Source: Takakia lepidozioides
Lineage: Eukaryota > Streptophyta > Takakiopsida > Takakiales > Takakiaceae
Assembly (NCBI GenBank): GCA_030704615.1
Contig: CM060731.1
Location: forward strand, 12,710,001 to 12,774,000
Length of the DNA: 64,000 nt
Reading direction: 5' to 3'
Shown here: positions 33,281-46,000 of the stretch, piece by piece
How the letters are laid out: each line of letters opens with the position of its first letter
Position numbering within the stretch: the stretch's first letter is position 1
Position numbers and translations under genes: made by a program
The notes under the pieces: model-generated
What the model was told of the DNA's origin: nothing
The model's database searches: none
The model's input: the letters and a program-made list of their open reading frames with translations, nothing else

Positions 33281-36200
33281 CTAGTGTTTCACATATTGCA
33301 AGCCAGAACGAACCCCACGATAGAGCAATCCAAAGTGAAGAATCATGAGCTTCACTATGAACAACAGAGAGAGCATGCCTGCTATGGTGGTACTCCTGTT
33401 GAGGATGGATATGGTGCAAGTCACTCCAGAGCCTCCATCTATCAGTACATCAGTTAGTTCTGTGCTTCCAATTCTCAATTGGATTACTGGCATAGAATCA
33501 TCAAAGTCCATGACTGTTTCTCGCCCTTCCGGCTTCACATTATAACTGGTCACCTTGCTGTTCAGGTCTGTGTTTCCTGTCTCCTGGGCAATTCGATTGA
33601 TTGCTTGATACAGCCCGTGTCTACAATAAGGTGCCACAGCCAATAGTTGTCCAATGGTAATCTCCGCTTTGGTCTGGCATATTACTTCAGCCAAAGTCCC
33701 TTCATTACTTTGCATGTCTGCAGCTTCTTTCTTCCTTTCATCCTCACTCACTTCTTCTTCTCCATCAGAATCAGAGGAATCTGCCACAGGAATATCAGTA
33801 CTCTTCTGCATTTCCCTTATGGTATCTGCCACTTCCTTGTGCAGTTCCTTCTCATCTCTCCAAGCCTCATCATCTTCAGGCATATCACTGCCACCTTCAT
33901 TATCATCATCTTCCTCAACTACTGGAGGTATTAGTTTGGCTTTGCTTCTTGTTACTATCATTGCACTTACTTCTGGTACAACACATGGCCTAACCATGTG
34001 AGCTGCCACCACTGGGCCCTCATTCACAGGAGCTCTCATCTCATTCTGGTGTCTAATCCAGAATGAACAGGCTGCCTTGCGATGTCCTGGCTGATTACAA
34101 TAGTAACACAGTTCTTCACCATTGGGTCCTCGCCCTTGGTCTGCTCTTGGATTATTTCTGTAATCCTGATTCCCGGGCTGGTAATTCCCCCTTGGATTAC
34201 CCTGATAGTTGCCTCTGGAATTTCCTTGATAATTCCCTCTTGAATTACCTCTCCCTTCCATGCCATTGTTATAACCACCAGACCTACCATAGTGGTCCTG
34301 ATCATTGTTTCTTCTTGGCTGGGGCTGCACCTGATGCACCCTTACTTGCCTAGGTTCTCTTGCAGCTGTCCTTCTGTTGTAGTAACAATTCTCAATAGAA
34401 TGGTTATCCATTTTACAGATAGTACAATGTTTCTCCTTCATGTGGCATTCAGTGGTGGTATGGCCTTCATTCTGGCACTTTGCACATCATACACCCTTCC
34501 TCCAATGTGTTGCAGCCTCTGTGGCATACTTCTTCAAGATTTCTTCTAATCTTTTCTCATAGTTATCCCTCTTCAACTTCTCCTTTCTCTTACTTTTCCT
34601 TTTTAGTTCTTGCTCTTCTTCTTCATCTGATTCATCCTCAGAGTCCTCATCATCCTTTTTCTCTCTCCTGAGCATTTCCAATTGCTCAATTCTGTTTGCA
34701 GTTTCAAATGCCTCCTCCACTGTATTATGGGGTAACATATCCACTTTCTTTTGCAACTCTGGTCTTAGTCCACTCACAAACCAAGTCTTCTGTAAACCTG
34801 GTGCCGGTACAGCAGCCAGCTTTTTCATCATCAATTCCATCTTTTCCATATACTCCTCAAACAGTTTCATGCTTCATTTGCTTTAACTGTTGTAAACTTC
34901 TATACACTTCATCCTCAGTTTTACTTGTCCTGAACCTATTTCAGAATGATGTATTCAAGCCATTCCAGGTTAGGAAATGATTATCAGGGAATCTTGCATA
35001 CCATTCACTTGTTTTGTTGATAAGTGAACAAGGAAACAATCTCATCTTGGCGTCATCGCCATTCTCATTGTTCACTATATACATGTGCTCAAATTGGCTA
35101 ATGTGTACATCGGGATCCCTTTTTCCTGAATATATTGGAAAAGGTGGTTTTGCCCGTGTTGGTTGTAACGCCATCTGTGGTCCTACCTTCTGCCCACTGA
35201 CAGGTGCTGGCACCCTTGCTGGTGCTGGTCCTTCTCTGTTGTTGTTGTGGTGGATCTTCCACCAAGTGGTGGCCCTTGAGCACTCCCTGCTATTGGCCCC
35301 ACGATATTCACAGTATTCCCAGCTCCAGTTGCACTACTTCCCACACTCCCTGTCCCCCCCAGAGCCAGATCCAGGCAGCCCGCCTGATCCCCCTGAGCCG
35401 ACATCTTCGTTGGTTTGTGATCCAAGTGCTCCACTTGATCCAGGTCCAATGGGTTGGGATGTCCTGGTTGTAGTCTCAACCTCAGCTGTTGGGTCTACTT
35501 CTTCATACTCTTCCTCTTCCAATTTCTTCTCTCTTTTTCATCCTCCAAGTTCTGCCCTTGGGTTTCTTCTTCACTCATGTAACTCAACTGCAATGGTGTT
35601 GGAGAGTCTGAACTCTCCGTTGGCTCTGCCACATCCTCTCCTCCTTCTTCTCCTTCCGCTTCAGAAACTGGAGTTCCTGCTTTTGGTGTTCCATGCCAAC
35701 TCTTATCAAAGATTTCTGTCAAATTTTATCCAGGGATGTACCTCAGATCTTTCACCTTGTGATTGATCTTCTTCCCGTACCAATTCCCTTAATCTTTCTT
35801 GCAAAGAAAAAGAAGGAGTGGCATCCAACTCTTGTTCTTCCGGTATGGGTGATGTACTCTCTGATCTTAATGGTGTGAGAGGTCCAGATGATTCCCCTAT
35901 GTCTTCCTCTCTCCCAAAGATATGGATAATTAGCTTTCAGATAGCTTTCTCTTTTGCTGAATATCTCTCTGGCGTCTAGCTTCTCTTTCATCACTCATGT
36001 CCCATGTCTTTCATTTCTTTTGATGTGGCAATAACCAAAACTCTCTTCTGTAATATCTCTCATATATGCCTGGGTTTCTTTCAAGCTTCAATGCACCCTT
36101 GGCTATACTAGAAGTCTCCGTTACCATATAACCATATGGCAAACAAGTCTGGAAAGCTGTTCTTTGTGTGAGTTTGATCCACAAAATATCCTTTGGAATC

Positions 36201-36460
36201 CAATTCTTTACCAGTACAAGCTCTTCATGCATATGAGTATAAACATTCACCTTTCTTTCCTCCCAGCCTTCAAACTCTACTCGCTTAATGGATAGCAATG
36301 CTATCACATAAACCAGTGTTGGTAACCAACGTGCTCTTCCTCTACAGGCCACCTGATAAATCTTTATCACTCCTTTCTCCAAACCCCACTCAGGGTCAGC
36401 ATCATGCACTCTCTTAAGAATGTTTTCCTTACAACCGTCTGACAATTCCAAGAACCTCTA
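33281..36460 (-). mobile_element. Ty3/gypsy retrotransposon fragment: gag to protease, pol missing
   Basis: Minus-strand order: leader ORF 36451-36011 (unrecognised), acidic Pro/Gly-rich gag N-terminus 35722-35334, gag capsid region 35213-34941 (PPFPIYSGKRDPDVHISQF, NKTSEWYARFPDN), gag helices with a Glu/Lys-rich tract 34870-34487, then ORF 34441-33281. The last has CX2CX4HX4C boxes (CTICKMDNHSIENC and CYYCNQPGHRKAAC) with RGNYQGN repeats between them, a long acidic stretch, and the retropepsin active site VLIDGGSGV near its end. The element stops there, 38 bp from MECR copy C, without reverse transcriptase or integrase. Gag is broken into several frames. Confidence 0.8.
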
Positions 36461-36608
36461 AAAGAATCGTTTGGACAATCTTTCCTTCTCAGTTTCACAA
36501 GGAATTTGATTCATATCAAATTCTTTAATTCTCCAACCACCATGATCCTACCAGATGCCTGTCACATCTGGTTCTTCATGACCCAGTTCCCCAGTATGGT
36601 CGCCAAAT

Positions 36609-36988
36609 GTCGCGCGGCTTTTACTCACCCATCCCTTCGCAGCTAGTGTATCATGGGGGTGTTTCCTATTTGTACTCCTTCCCGCATTCATGTTAGCGAG
36701 TTACCTTACTATCTACAATTAAGTAGCGGTTTGCTTCAGAAATCTATCAAGTTCCATCCATTCATTCCACAGCTTTACTCAGGTCTCTCTACACAGTGTG
36801 AGTATGAAGTATGTATCAGATTAATATCTATCAAGTATCAGGCTGAAGCCATGGTGTCTCTATTCTGCTCTACATTACAACTCTACTTCTTGCATTCAGC
36901 CAGTATCAACAGATCGTTTTCCTCCTACTCCGTGCTCTCCCTCTTTCTCCTCAGAGATGCGCTCTCCGCTTCATTTCCAAGTTCTGAT
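36609..36988 (-). mobile_element. 5' LTR of the minus-strand Ty3/gypsy fragment, with primer-binding site
   Basis: On the minus strand the LTR ends GAGTAAAAGCCGCGCGACA at 36609. After a short TTT the sequence TGGCGACCATACTGGGGAAC (about 36605-36586) follows, in the usual place and form of a primer-binding site starting TGG. The homologous part extends at least to 36988; the outer boundary is unclear. Confidence 0.65.
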
Positions 36989-37139
36989 CCCCCCCGAAGT
37001 GATCCTCCTCCAGTCCCCGCTCCTCGCTTTATCTTCTTTTCCGTGGTTCTAACCGTTTCCCTCACTAACCGTCATCCGTGAACTAACATGTTCCATTCAC
37101 GATGTGTTTCCCCACAGTCGTTCCATGTCCTGTTATCCG

Positions 37140-37350
37140 TTCCCTATGGTCGTGACAGCTGTGTCAAGCTATGACTGGTTGTGTGAAACTGTGACTGGGT
37201 GTGCGACTGTGTTGGGCTGTGTCGGGCTGTGTCGAACTGTGACTGGCTGTGGCGGCTGTGTCGGCTGTGTTGGACTGTGACGGGCTGTGTTGGCTGTGAC
37301 GAGCTGTGTCGGACTGTGACGGGCTGTGTTGGCTGTGACGGGCTGTGTAA
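37140..37350. repeat. GCTGTGTCGG minisatellite
   Basis: A degenerate tandem of about 10-bp units (CTGTGACGGG, CTGTGTTGGC, CTGTGTCGGA) followed by a C-run. It separates two LTR copies in opposite orientation. Confidence 0.8.
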
Positions 37351-37469
37351 CCCCCCCCTAAAGTGCGCTACTGTCACCCCTAAGGCTCCTGTTGGTCTCA
37401 GTCTGTGCAAAAATTAAGGGTACCCCACAGATCCCGTAAAAGTGCCTAAGTCCCAGACAGTCCTCTAAC

Positions 37470-37949
37470 AGAAAATCAGAACTTGGAAATGAAGTGGAGA
37501 GCGCATCTCTGAGCAGAAAGAGGGAGAGCACGGAGTATGAGGAGAACGATCTACTGATACTTGTTGAATGCAAGAAGTAGAGTTGTAATGTAGAGCAGAA
37601 TAGAGACACCATGGCTTCAGCCTAATACTTGATAGATATTAATCTGATACATACTTCATACTCACACTGTGTAGAGAGACCTGAGTGAAGCTGTGGAATG
37701 AATGGATGAGTTGATGGAATCTGATAGAATGCTGAAGCAATCTGATACTTAAATACCAACAGTAAGGTAACTAGCTAACATGAATACGGGAAGGAATACA
37801 AATAGGAAAACACCCCATGATACACTAGCTGTAGGTCATGACTGATTGTTCTGAGCGGGCTGAGTGCTTAGAGATTTCCAACTCTTCTATCTTGGAGTTC
37901 CCACCTCGGATAGCGAAGGGATGGGTGAGTAAAAGCCGCGCGACAACTG
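37470..37949 (+). mobile_element. Second copy of the gypsy LTR in inverted orientation
   Basis: Reverse-complement match to 36609-36988, ending GAGTAAAAGCCGCGCGACA. It contains about 85 bp absent from the other copy (about 37830-37915). No primer-binding site or gag follows on the plus strand, so it is a solo or rearranged LTR, not the partner of the minus-strand element. Confidence 0.7.
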
Positions 37950-38252
37950 TGCAACGGGAAATCCAGTATACCACGGCAAAAGGACGTCGCATACTGGCCT
38001 GTATAGAGTATTCCGCGGTTTTACATGCCTTAACATTGGAATGTTGCTGACCTTTTGCGCGATTGATTGAACGAATGGAGTCTGCACCAATAGAGTCTGC
38101 AATACTTCACAATTCTGTCTTCTTCGGGTATTCGGCGGGAAAGGTTTGCGGCTGAATTGGGAAATAACGTGCCGCATTAGGGTTCGCACGTGCGAAATGT
38201 TGGGGCGGTTTGGTGTTGGCGAAGGCCGCATCTACCAGTACCTACGACGATA

Positions 38253-38274
38253 CTTGGAAATGCGGCGCCGCATT
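38253..38274. repeat. Isolated perfect copy of the CpG-rich palindrome
   Basis: Arms GGAAATGCGG and CCGCATTTCC around CG. Same family as the arrays at 42.3 and 46.5 kb, here beside the 3' end of the MULE. Confidence 0.85.
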
Positions 38275-38528
38275 TCCTTGCCGGAGGTCGAATGAGGAAA
38301 GCAAGTTTTGGGAGAGCGGAAAAACATGAACCCTCCAACACACAAAAAAACATGCACGTGGAAACAAGTGAACGACATAGTAATATCTTAGTTCGAGCAA
38401 AACAGGTTACTGGTAGGCAAGACATAAGTCGGACCTTTCTTTGGCCAGAGTCTGAGCTACTAGCAGCAGTACAGTTCTACTATCCGAAAAGGATGGGCGT
38501 ACCATTGTGTTGGGACCGCAAGCTAAGC

Positions 38529-41369
38529 TCACTGGTCCCCTGGATCCATATTCAGAAGAGTGTGAACCTCCTGGGGGCTCAACCCTGGTGCATGTATGAA
38601 GTGATGAGTTGTAGAATTACACCGGAGTCTCTTTAGGTACACGTAGTACAGATGCTTGCAAGGGCAGTATGATGCCCCCTTGTTCGCCATGATCTGGAAG
38701 TCAGTGCAATTGCAGGTGGGTAATTCTGAAATGGTGATGGTGTACACCTCATTGCGAACAGCTGAGCCTGTCGTGGCCATCTGATACACACGCCCGAATC
38801 CTGATGGGGGCACTTCTGTCGAGCTCTGGATTGTACAGTTCATCCGAAGTGCATTCCCCATCTTTGTTTCGTTCACTTTTGAGGGAGGTCGCCGCCTCTT
38901 CAGTTTCCCCCAACGGTGTGTAGGATGCTTAGAGTTGTCGTGTCCCATTGTTCTTGCTCTCACAAAGGTCGGTGGTGGAGGCTGTGGAAGCGGAAATGGT
39001 TGTCTGGGGACGTCAGTGCGCTGCACCATCTGAAATCTTGCGGCGGTAAGGGCGTCGGCCTCAACCTGACTCAGATCACAACCTGGTTCCACCGGCCACA
39101 CCAGGGGAGCCTCTGGCATTGTTTGTATGCCGTACTTGGGCTTTCCATACACGCAAGTCATAATGTCGTGCCTGCAGAACCAGAACTGGGTGGTTGTCGC
39201 CTCCGCAAACTTTGCATGGACAAATCTTCTTGTAAAAGTAGGAGCAGGGACAGCCCCATCTGGATTCCTCCTTATCATCTCTAAACAACGTTGCCGTGTA
39301 TCCACACGAATTGCGGAACACCTTCCTTGACATAACGGCTTTGTGCGAGCAATTCTCCACTGTGATGCAGAGGCGTCCCTTTGATCTTCTCTCGCAATGC
39401 TGTCGCCCATTACAGTGGATTCTTGGACCTCGAAGCTGTTCGTACCAACAATTCCTCCCTGTCCGGCCCAAAGCCCCATTGTTTCCCGCTCAGGAATTTG
39501 TAGTACGTGGCTTGTTGCATGATTGATTGCTCTGTCGATGTCCTCCGTTGTGGCCGTCACTACGTCCACCAGATGTGCGGCAGAAGACGCTCGCCAGGAG
39601 GAGTGGACCGATTCTGCCATATTCGTGTTTGGCATGTCCGTGTCGGAATCCAAGCACCGCTCCTACAAGGACACAAACAATGGTGAGGGACCAATCAAAA
39701 TGTCCGTAATAGAAAGACAAATGTATGAAAATGACAGCATCCTACCTCCCGCATGTACTGTCCAAACTGTCGATACCGAAAATGCCACCACCCCAACCAG
39801 CTGTGCAATGCTCCCAGATTGATTGTCTCCACTGCACGTGACGTGTTCACCAAGCCTCGATGATAGCAAACTTAACCTCCGCGTCATCAAATGTGGGTGC
39901 ATCCTTCCACGCTGTACAAAGGACATGATGTTCAGCCTGGAATGAGCTAGCAACAAATTTGGAAGTGTAGTGAGATAGACTCTGCATCCAATGGAATCCA
40001 CAGGATTTCTTCCCCTCCATTGGAACATTGGGGTCCTCACCGTACACACGCCGCACCGCTGCCCAGTTGGCCTGAGCGTTGTCTGCCATGAATCCCCTGA
40101 AATTGGGCTCTGGCAATCCCGCCTTTGCCATCTGCTCATTTATGCCCTCCCACAGATGCATCTCGGACTGTGTGTCCTCCCCTTTCATCTCGCATATTGC
40201 AATCGTCATGAGCCTCTTGGAGTGATAGTCATAAACATGCGCACCCATAGTCACCCACTGATGGTTTGTAATTCACTTGATGTGATCAAACATCACCCAA
40301 GCATTCGACAAGTTTCCAGTTGTCATGTGAGTGACCAAGTCGACTCCACTCCCAGGCCCACACGTCGACATTTTGAAATGTAACAACGATCGGATTTGCT
40401 GCATTGCCCTGGAAACCTGCTACCTTGGATGTAGTCATATCCAGTCATTCGTTTCACCTCCAGGATTGAGTGCATGTCCGACCCCCGGCCAAACTCCTGC
40501 TTGCAAGATACGATGTGATTCCGCACATTCGGACTACAAACGTGCGAGACGGACTCCAACAGGTCACGCATCTCCTCTTCGTTCAAGGGCTCTCGGTCCA
40601 AACCATCTTCAGACATGATTTTGCCAAGAGCAATCTTGTGGGCTGCCTTCAGCTGAATCTGCTTTGGTCTGGCTCCGGGGCTCAATTTCACCTCCTCTTT
40701 TATGATGTCGTGTGCTTCCTGCACAGCCTGACGCATGTTGCCTCTCGCCAAGGGGTGGCAGTGGACCCCAACGTGTATGCAAGCTCTAGTCAAGTCCGAG
40801 AGCAAATGGATAGTAATATTGCTTGGCTCTGCACATGGACATGCACGTCGGTGGTTCTTTGCAATGTGCACACTTGAAAGAACCCGCAGGAGCTTGGCTG
40901 GAGACAATGAATGGATGATGCGTTGTGCCAGTCCAATCCGTCTTGTTTCTCCGCCCTCCTTTGGAGAGAAAGTGGAAGCAGGTGGGATTGAGGCACCTCA
41001 GCTTCCCCGCACATAGGACGTATCGTACACGAACACCATTAGCAAATTTTTGTGCTACTGGTCTTCGTCACACACCAGGGGTGTCCGTCATGCTTTCGAT
41101 CCATGTCTGTTAACATCCCCGAGGCTTTGTTTGACGAAGAAACAGGTGGTGGAAACTCGAACATTGCCATCGACTTCGGGAGGCAAAAACGTTACCTTTC
41201 TGACTGGAAATTTGGCATAGTCGAGAGCAGCCAGCTTGGAGCGAGAACCATCGAGGTGATGTTGCCGGAGGAGCTGCACAATGGACCGGGTTGGAGTTAT
41301 GCTCGAGGGCACATGCGTAGCACCTGCAGAGACGTCCATGCCGGATTTGAACGACCGTGTGGAGGACAT
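38529..41369 (-). pseudogene. Mutator-like (MULE) transposase with SWIM zinc finger
   Basis: Minus-strand order: N-terminus 41369-41088; Cys-rich segment about 41040-40790 (CLNPTCFHF, FKCAHCKEPPTCMSMC); 40820-40323 (RACIHVGVHCHPLARG, SPNVRNHIVSCKQEF); DDE core with MFDHI about 40290, GAHVYDYHSKRLMTIAI from 40247, FRGFMADNAQANWAAV about 40090 and NTNMAESVHSSW about 39620 as the three acidic positions; then SWIM finger PTCNCTDFQ...YCPCKHLYYVYLK about 38730-38620. It would cut and paste DNA between terminal inverted repeats. Damage: frameshifts near 40800, 40385 and 39840, a TGA near 40275, and others near 39700. Terminal inverted repeats were not identified. Confidence 0.75.
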
Positions 41370-41842
41370 GGGTACCTCAATGCAATCATCTTCCTCGTCG
41401 AAATGTCGAATACGTCCACACGAGAAGTATGGGGGGGTCTTGACGGTCCAGGTCGAGAATGATTATCGTTGCACACCTCTCTGTTGGCAGTGGCTGCCTG
41501 TCAATTTCCGGACTCCTTTGTGGATGGTGTGGGCAGCGACTGATTCGAAAAGGGAATGGGCATTCCCACAGCTCGGTACAGGATGGTGTCTGACAGGGGG
41601 ACGCGCCATTCGATTCCGCAACCTCCGTCGTTACCTAGCACGACAATGGTCTCGTCAACCTGCCCAGAAACATCCTTCCTTTCTTCTTTCAAATAATTTG
41701 TGCCCGGTTTGAGCTTGAATTTGGAACAAAGGTAAGTTTCAGTCACTCTGCAAAGTCCTCCCTCGTTTGGGATCCAGGCTCTCCCAAGTTGGGGAGGACA
41801 GCAAACTATAGCGTAGGAATTCGGAGCCATCGAAGACCGCAC

Positions 41843-42260
41843 GAAGTTGGCAAGTGCGAGGTGAAGTATAGCGAGAGACCAAGGCTCACAGGCACCACGT
41901 CAGTGGTTATGCGGAGTCCATCGACGATTGAAGTGGAAGTATTGTTTCAACATACATGCTTGAAGGTGGGAGGTGTGATTCCCTATGCAGTAAGTATCAC
42001 AATGATGGTCGATTCGGCGACGAAATAACATCTCCTGACAGTTTCTCCTGAGGGTGGATCAACCAGTATTCGGGGTGCAGACATGAACGTTCGCACTGAC
42101 AAGTGCCAAGAGTGTTAGTTAAAACGGTTAGATACCCAAGTTGTGCTCATTAACACAGGCCGCAATTGTGTTGTTTCGGAGCACTGCAACCCATTGCACA
42201 TAGATGAATGGGAAGGCGGTCCCGCATCCCAGTTCGACATCATCCCCTCCTTGATTGTGA
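41843..42260. other. Spacer between MULE and palindrome array
   Basis: No gene recognised. The unassigned minus-strand ORF 41842-41501 just upstream may be part of the MULE N-terminal region. Confidence 0.4.
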
Positions 42261-42261
42261 T

Positions 42262-42990
42262 CGGAAATGCGGTGAAGGATTTCCGTCCGATCTCTTTCAA
42301 TGGAATCCAGTGGGCGGAAATGAGGTTACCCATATCCGACCGGTGTGCTACTTTCGATTGCTGTTGGACGGAAATACGGCGCCGCATTTCAATTTTGCAT
42401 CTTAGTCATGCACCAGTGCCACTGAAATGCGGCACCGCATTTCGCCTCCAACAGAGACCTTCATATTCCTTAGAACGGAAATACGCTACTGCATTTCCGT
42501 TATAACTGAAAACCTTGAACCACCGAAACTGAAATACGGCACCGCATTCACGTCGCTCGCCAACACTTCGGAAATTCAGAACGGAAATGCGGCGCCGCAT
42601 TTCCGTTTTCAATCTGTGGCATGGAGTTGTGGGACTGGACTCTTGCACAACATTTCCGTCCGGGGCAGACTTTCTTACTGTTCAGAACGGAATTGATCGG
42701 ACGCACATTCACGTCCGGAGTGAAAATCGTGAACCAACGGAACTGAAATGCGGGACCGCATTTTCAATCCGAAGTTCCCGCCTTCGGACATTCCAGAACG
42801 GAAATGCGGCGACCGCATTTCCGTTTTCAATCTGTGGCATGGAGCTGTGGAACCGGACTCTTGCACAGCATTTCCGTCCGGGGCAGACTTTCTTAATGTT
42901 CAGAATGAATTGCGGCCCCGCATTCACGTCCTGAGCAATGTGAAATCGTGATCCACCGGAACTGAAATGCGGGGGACCGCATTTCCTTCC
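42262..42990. repeat. CpG-rich palindrome array upstream of methyltransferase-like copy 2
   Basis: About ten full copies plus several half sites of a palindrome with arms GGAAATGCGG and CCGCATTTCC and a variable 2-nt centre (CG, CA, TA, GA, CC). Centres near 42380, 42433, 42487, 42540 and 42593 are 53, 54, 53 and 53 bp apart; later ones near 42754, 42811, 42916 and 42974 follow at roughly one to three such steps. The longest copy, at 42582-42605, has 11-bp arms (CGGAAATGCGG). Spacers share CTGTGGCATGGAG and TCCGGGGCAGAC words. Confidence 0.9.
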
Positions 42991-43003
42991 GGCCCATGCC
43001 AAA

Positions 43004-46000
43004 CGCTTCTTCATGGAAAGTGAGGGGCAGGTCAAAACGTTGCAGTCAGTGACTGAGCACTTGAAGGAAGCCGGGGTCAAGTCGAGAACGAAATACAAGT
43101 CAAAGCTTGTGAAGCTGGTGGCAATTGCAGATCGGCACCACTTGGAAAGGACTTCATCCCCGAGATTGCAAAACACTATTCTCGCGGACATGCAGCCGAC
43201 AATGCAATTGAAAAACTGATATCATGTCAACGGCATGTGATGAGACGAAAGAGAAGGTTGATGGTTCAATGCACTGAAGTTCCTTACTAGCAATAGCCAC
43301 CTTCTTCCTGCTCCTACATTGGATCGGAAATGGCAGACACTGGTGGCGCTGTCGATCTGGAGCATTCCGAGAGCCATCAAGGACGATGTGGCTCTTTTCC
43401 ACTCGAAGTTTTCCGAACCTGCAGTGGATGTGTTGGCTCAACTGCATGACTTGGTGGTCCAGCGTAATTCAAGGTACTTCCAGATTTCGCTTTCTGAAAT
43501 GAATCCCCTGAACTGACTACGTGACAATGCATTTGGAATCGCAAGTAATGTCGAATGCGAAGGAGCAAGTCGTAATGGCACACAAATTCGTTCGGCTTGT
43601 ACGTCAAATGCGGATGGAACACAGACATTGGAAGAATACGTGACACGTTTCAGATGATGCGTACAAGGCAACCTCTTCGCCAGAGAGCTACAGACAGCAA
43701 GAAGAAGCGTGGAGTTTACACATCAGGAGGGGGGAGCGGGAAAAAGCTTGCAATGAACGAATTGTTTACAGGTGAAGCACAGCTGCCTTTGTATGCGAAG
43801 CTGGTTACGAGGTTGTCTGGGAAATGCCCGGACACGCATTCGCATTTTTATGTTTTCGTTGGCACTCTTTATGTGAGTAGGTTCGTCCAAACTTTTGCTC
43901 ACGCATGCTGACTGCCTTGCAGGTATATGAAATACGTGCTTCTTCAAACAGGGGCCCCCTGGCCTCAGAGACCCCGTCTCATGCGCTTGGAACGTGGCGC
44001 GGCCCAAGCCGGGTTCACACACCCCGAGATGCAGAAGAAACAATGGCGCCGCGCATCTGTTGGATGCCCCTGGTACCTGGATAGTCTGACGGTTATTGTT
44101 GACGAGTCTGAGGAAAGATTTGCACGCCTTGGTAGAGATGAAGAGAAAGGAAAGACGTGTCCCTGCCTGGGCCAAAAGTCGGCAAAGGAATCTGCTGCTC
44201 TCAGTAGAATCCAGAAGGCCAGCCTGAGATGGCACAAAAGACGGTGGATGACAGCTGTGCAGGCTCAACAGAGGGTCGAAGAAGAGGACTTGCCAGCAAG
44301 GGCAAGATGTTGTGACACCAAGAAAACGAAAAGCAGAACAGCATGTTGGTTCAGGGAAGCAGGAGTGACGAAGAGGACTCCGATGGAGACTTTGCATCTA
44401 TCCAGCCCAACCCACGCAAAAGCAGCCTGGCCCCCTGTGACCACCGTTGTCACGAGAGGCACGAGAACTGGCTCGGCAAAGAAGGGCACTCTTCAACCCC
44501 CAGGCGGGCACCCTCGCGCGATGGAAATGAAGAGCCGAAAGTGGCTCCCGAAACAGTAGTCCAGTGTGTAAATGAGAGTTTCTTGGTGGGGTGGAAAGCG
44601 ACGGGCAGCCAAGTTGGCCATACATGAAGACCATGGAGGCGTCTGAAGGGCCAGAGCATTGAAGAAGGTGACTGCCGAAGAGCCTACCGACACCCCTGGG
44701 GATTCAGAATTATGCTTGTTCTTTGAGAGGGTAGTGCACACAAGGATTGTAGGGATGGGCGGAAATGCCATGAGTGGTCTTGCGATATGATCATCTTGGA
44801 TATTCCGGACGGAGAGCTGTGGAAGGACTGCAAGCTTTTCCATCTTGGAACGTAATCGGAGGACTTTGGAAGAAAGGATTCGCGGCGTCCGCCCGCATCG
44901 GTGTTGGACGAAAGAGGCTGGTGGTTGTACTGGCGAGCAGAGGAAAAAACACGAGACAGGAATTGCGGAGTGGACCCGCAAGAGCGCCATCCAATTCTGA
45001 AAAAGAAGATGATTGACATCAACACACTAGGCCTTCGGTTCGGAAAGGGAAGAAGGTAATTACGACACATGGCACTCGTCCATTCATTTGCTGGAGTGTT
45101 TTGAAAAGCGAAGTGCCGCATTCGGTTTCTAATCGTTCCCACCTGTGTATGCAGACGAAGCAGTTCGATGCATATGCTTTGTGAAGCGAGAACTCCACTT
45201 TGCTTTCCGGAAGGAGGGGGAGGAAAGGTTGACCCGAACGGCGACCCCCTCGATTACGACGATTCTGTTCAACAACGTTCCCAAGGAACTCTCCCTCATA
45301 GCCTCACTTCAACGGAGCCCCCCTCGCGGTACTCACGGACTCGGAGCCCTGCCTTCATTCAGACAATTTGACGAGACATGCACTGACGTGGAGGGCACAG
45401 TGCTCGACCTCATCTGTGGGACAGGTATGCAGAATCTGTTCTATGTTGTTATAGCAAATTCTCGTTAGGATGTAGTTCGCCAACATCTGAAGCGCCATGT
45501 TCTTAATGTGTGGATGGCATTGTAACAGGTGCCTCAATGTGGGCGGGGAGAGGTTTCTGACCGTCACCTCTTTGCATACGAGGAGGACTCATCCGTCTGG
45601 GGATCCCATCGGAGGGCTGCAACGGAATGTTAAGGCTCCCAATAGAGCCAAAGTCTCCTCGACGATTGTCGGAGTCCGAGGAAGACACAGTCGGACATTG
45701 AGCGGAGGAGAACCCGGAATCGATGTGAGATGCAAACATGTAGTTTGCAAAGCCTTCTGGGTGATTTTTGTCAAACGAATTCCGGACTGTGGTTCTCATT
45801 AGTCTCGTTGAGTGATTGTCATGTGCCAGGATTCCAGGGTCCGGATCGAAACATGTAGGGCCGCAACTTCTGCCAGGAAAAATCTCCGTCTTTGCGAAGA
45901 GGCGACTTCATGACGAGCCCGGTGACGAGAATACTCCTTCTAGTATGCAGCTAAACTCGCAAATACAGACGATTAGAAGAAGTGAGAATCCCAGTAAACG

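Noticed and set aside
35014-35766. Long plus-strand ORF of 250 codons
   Set aside because: Antisense of the gypsy gag (Pro/Ser/Cys-rich mirror of an acidic gag).
36609-37949. Complete LTR retrotransposon bounded by two LTRs
   Set aside because: The two LTRs are inverted and close together, with only a minisatellite between them.
42370-42605. CRISPR-like array (regular 53-bp repeat-spacer pattern)
   Set aside because: The repeats are palindromes with variable centres and related, not unique, spacers; the setting is eukaryotic and no cas-like gene is present.
42115-43191. Minus- and plus-strand ORFs in the first palindrome array
   Set aside because: Same artefact: palindromic DNA is open on both strands with the same peptide words.
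43723-44397. Long minus-strand ORF opposite methyltransferase-like copy 2
   Set aside because: Low-quality composition, no domain; it is the antisense shadow of the plus-strand exon 43923-44559.
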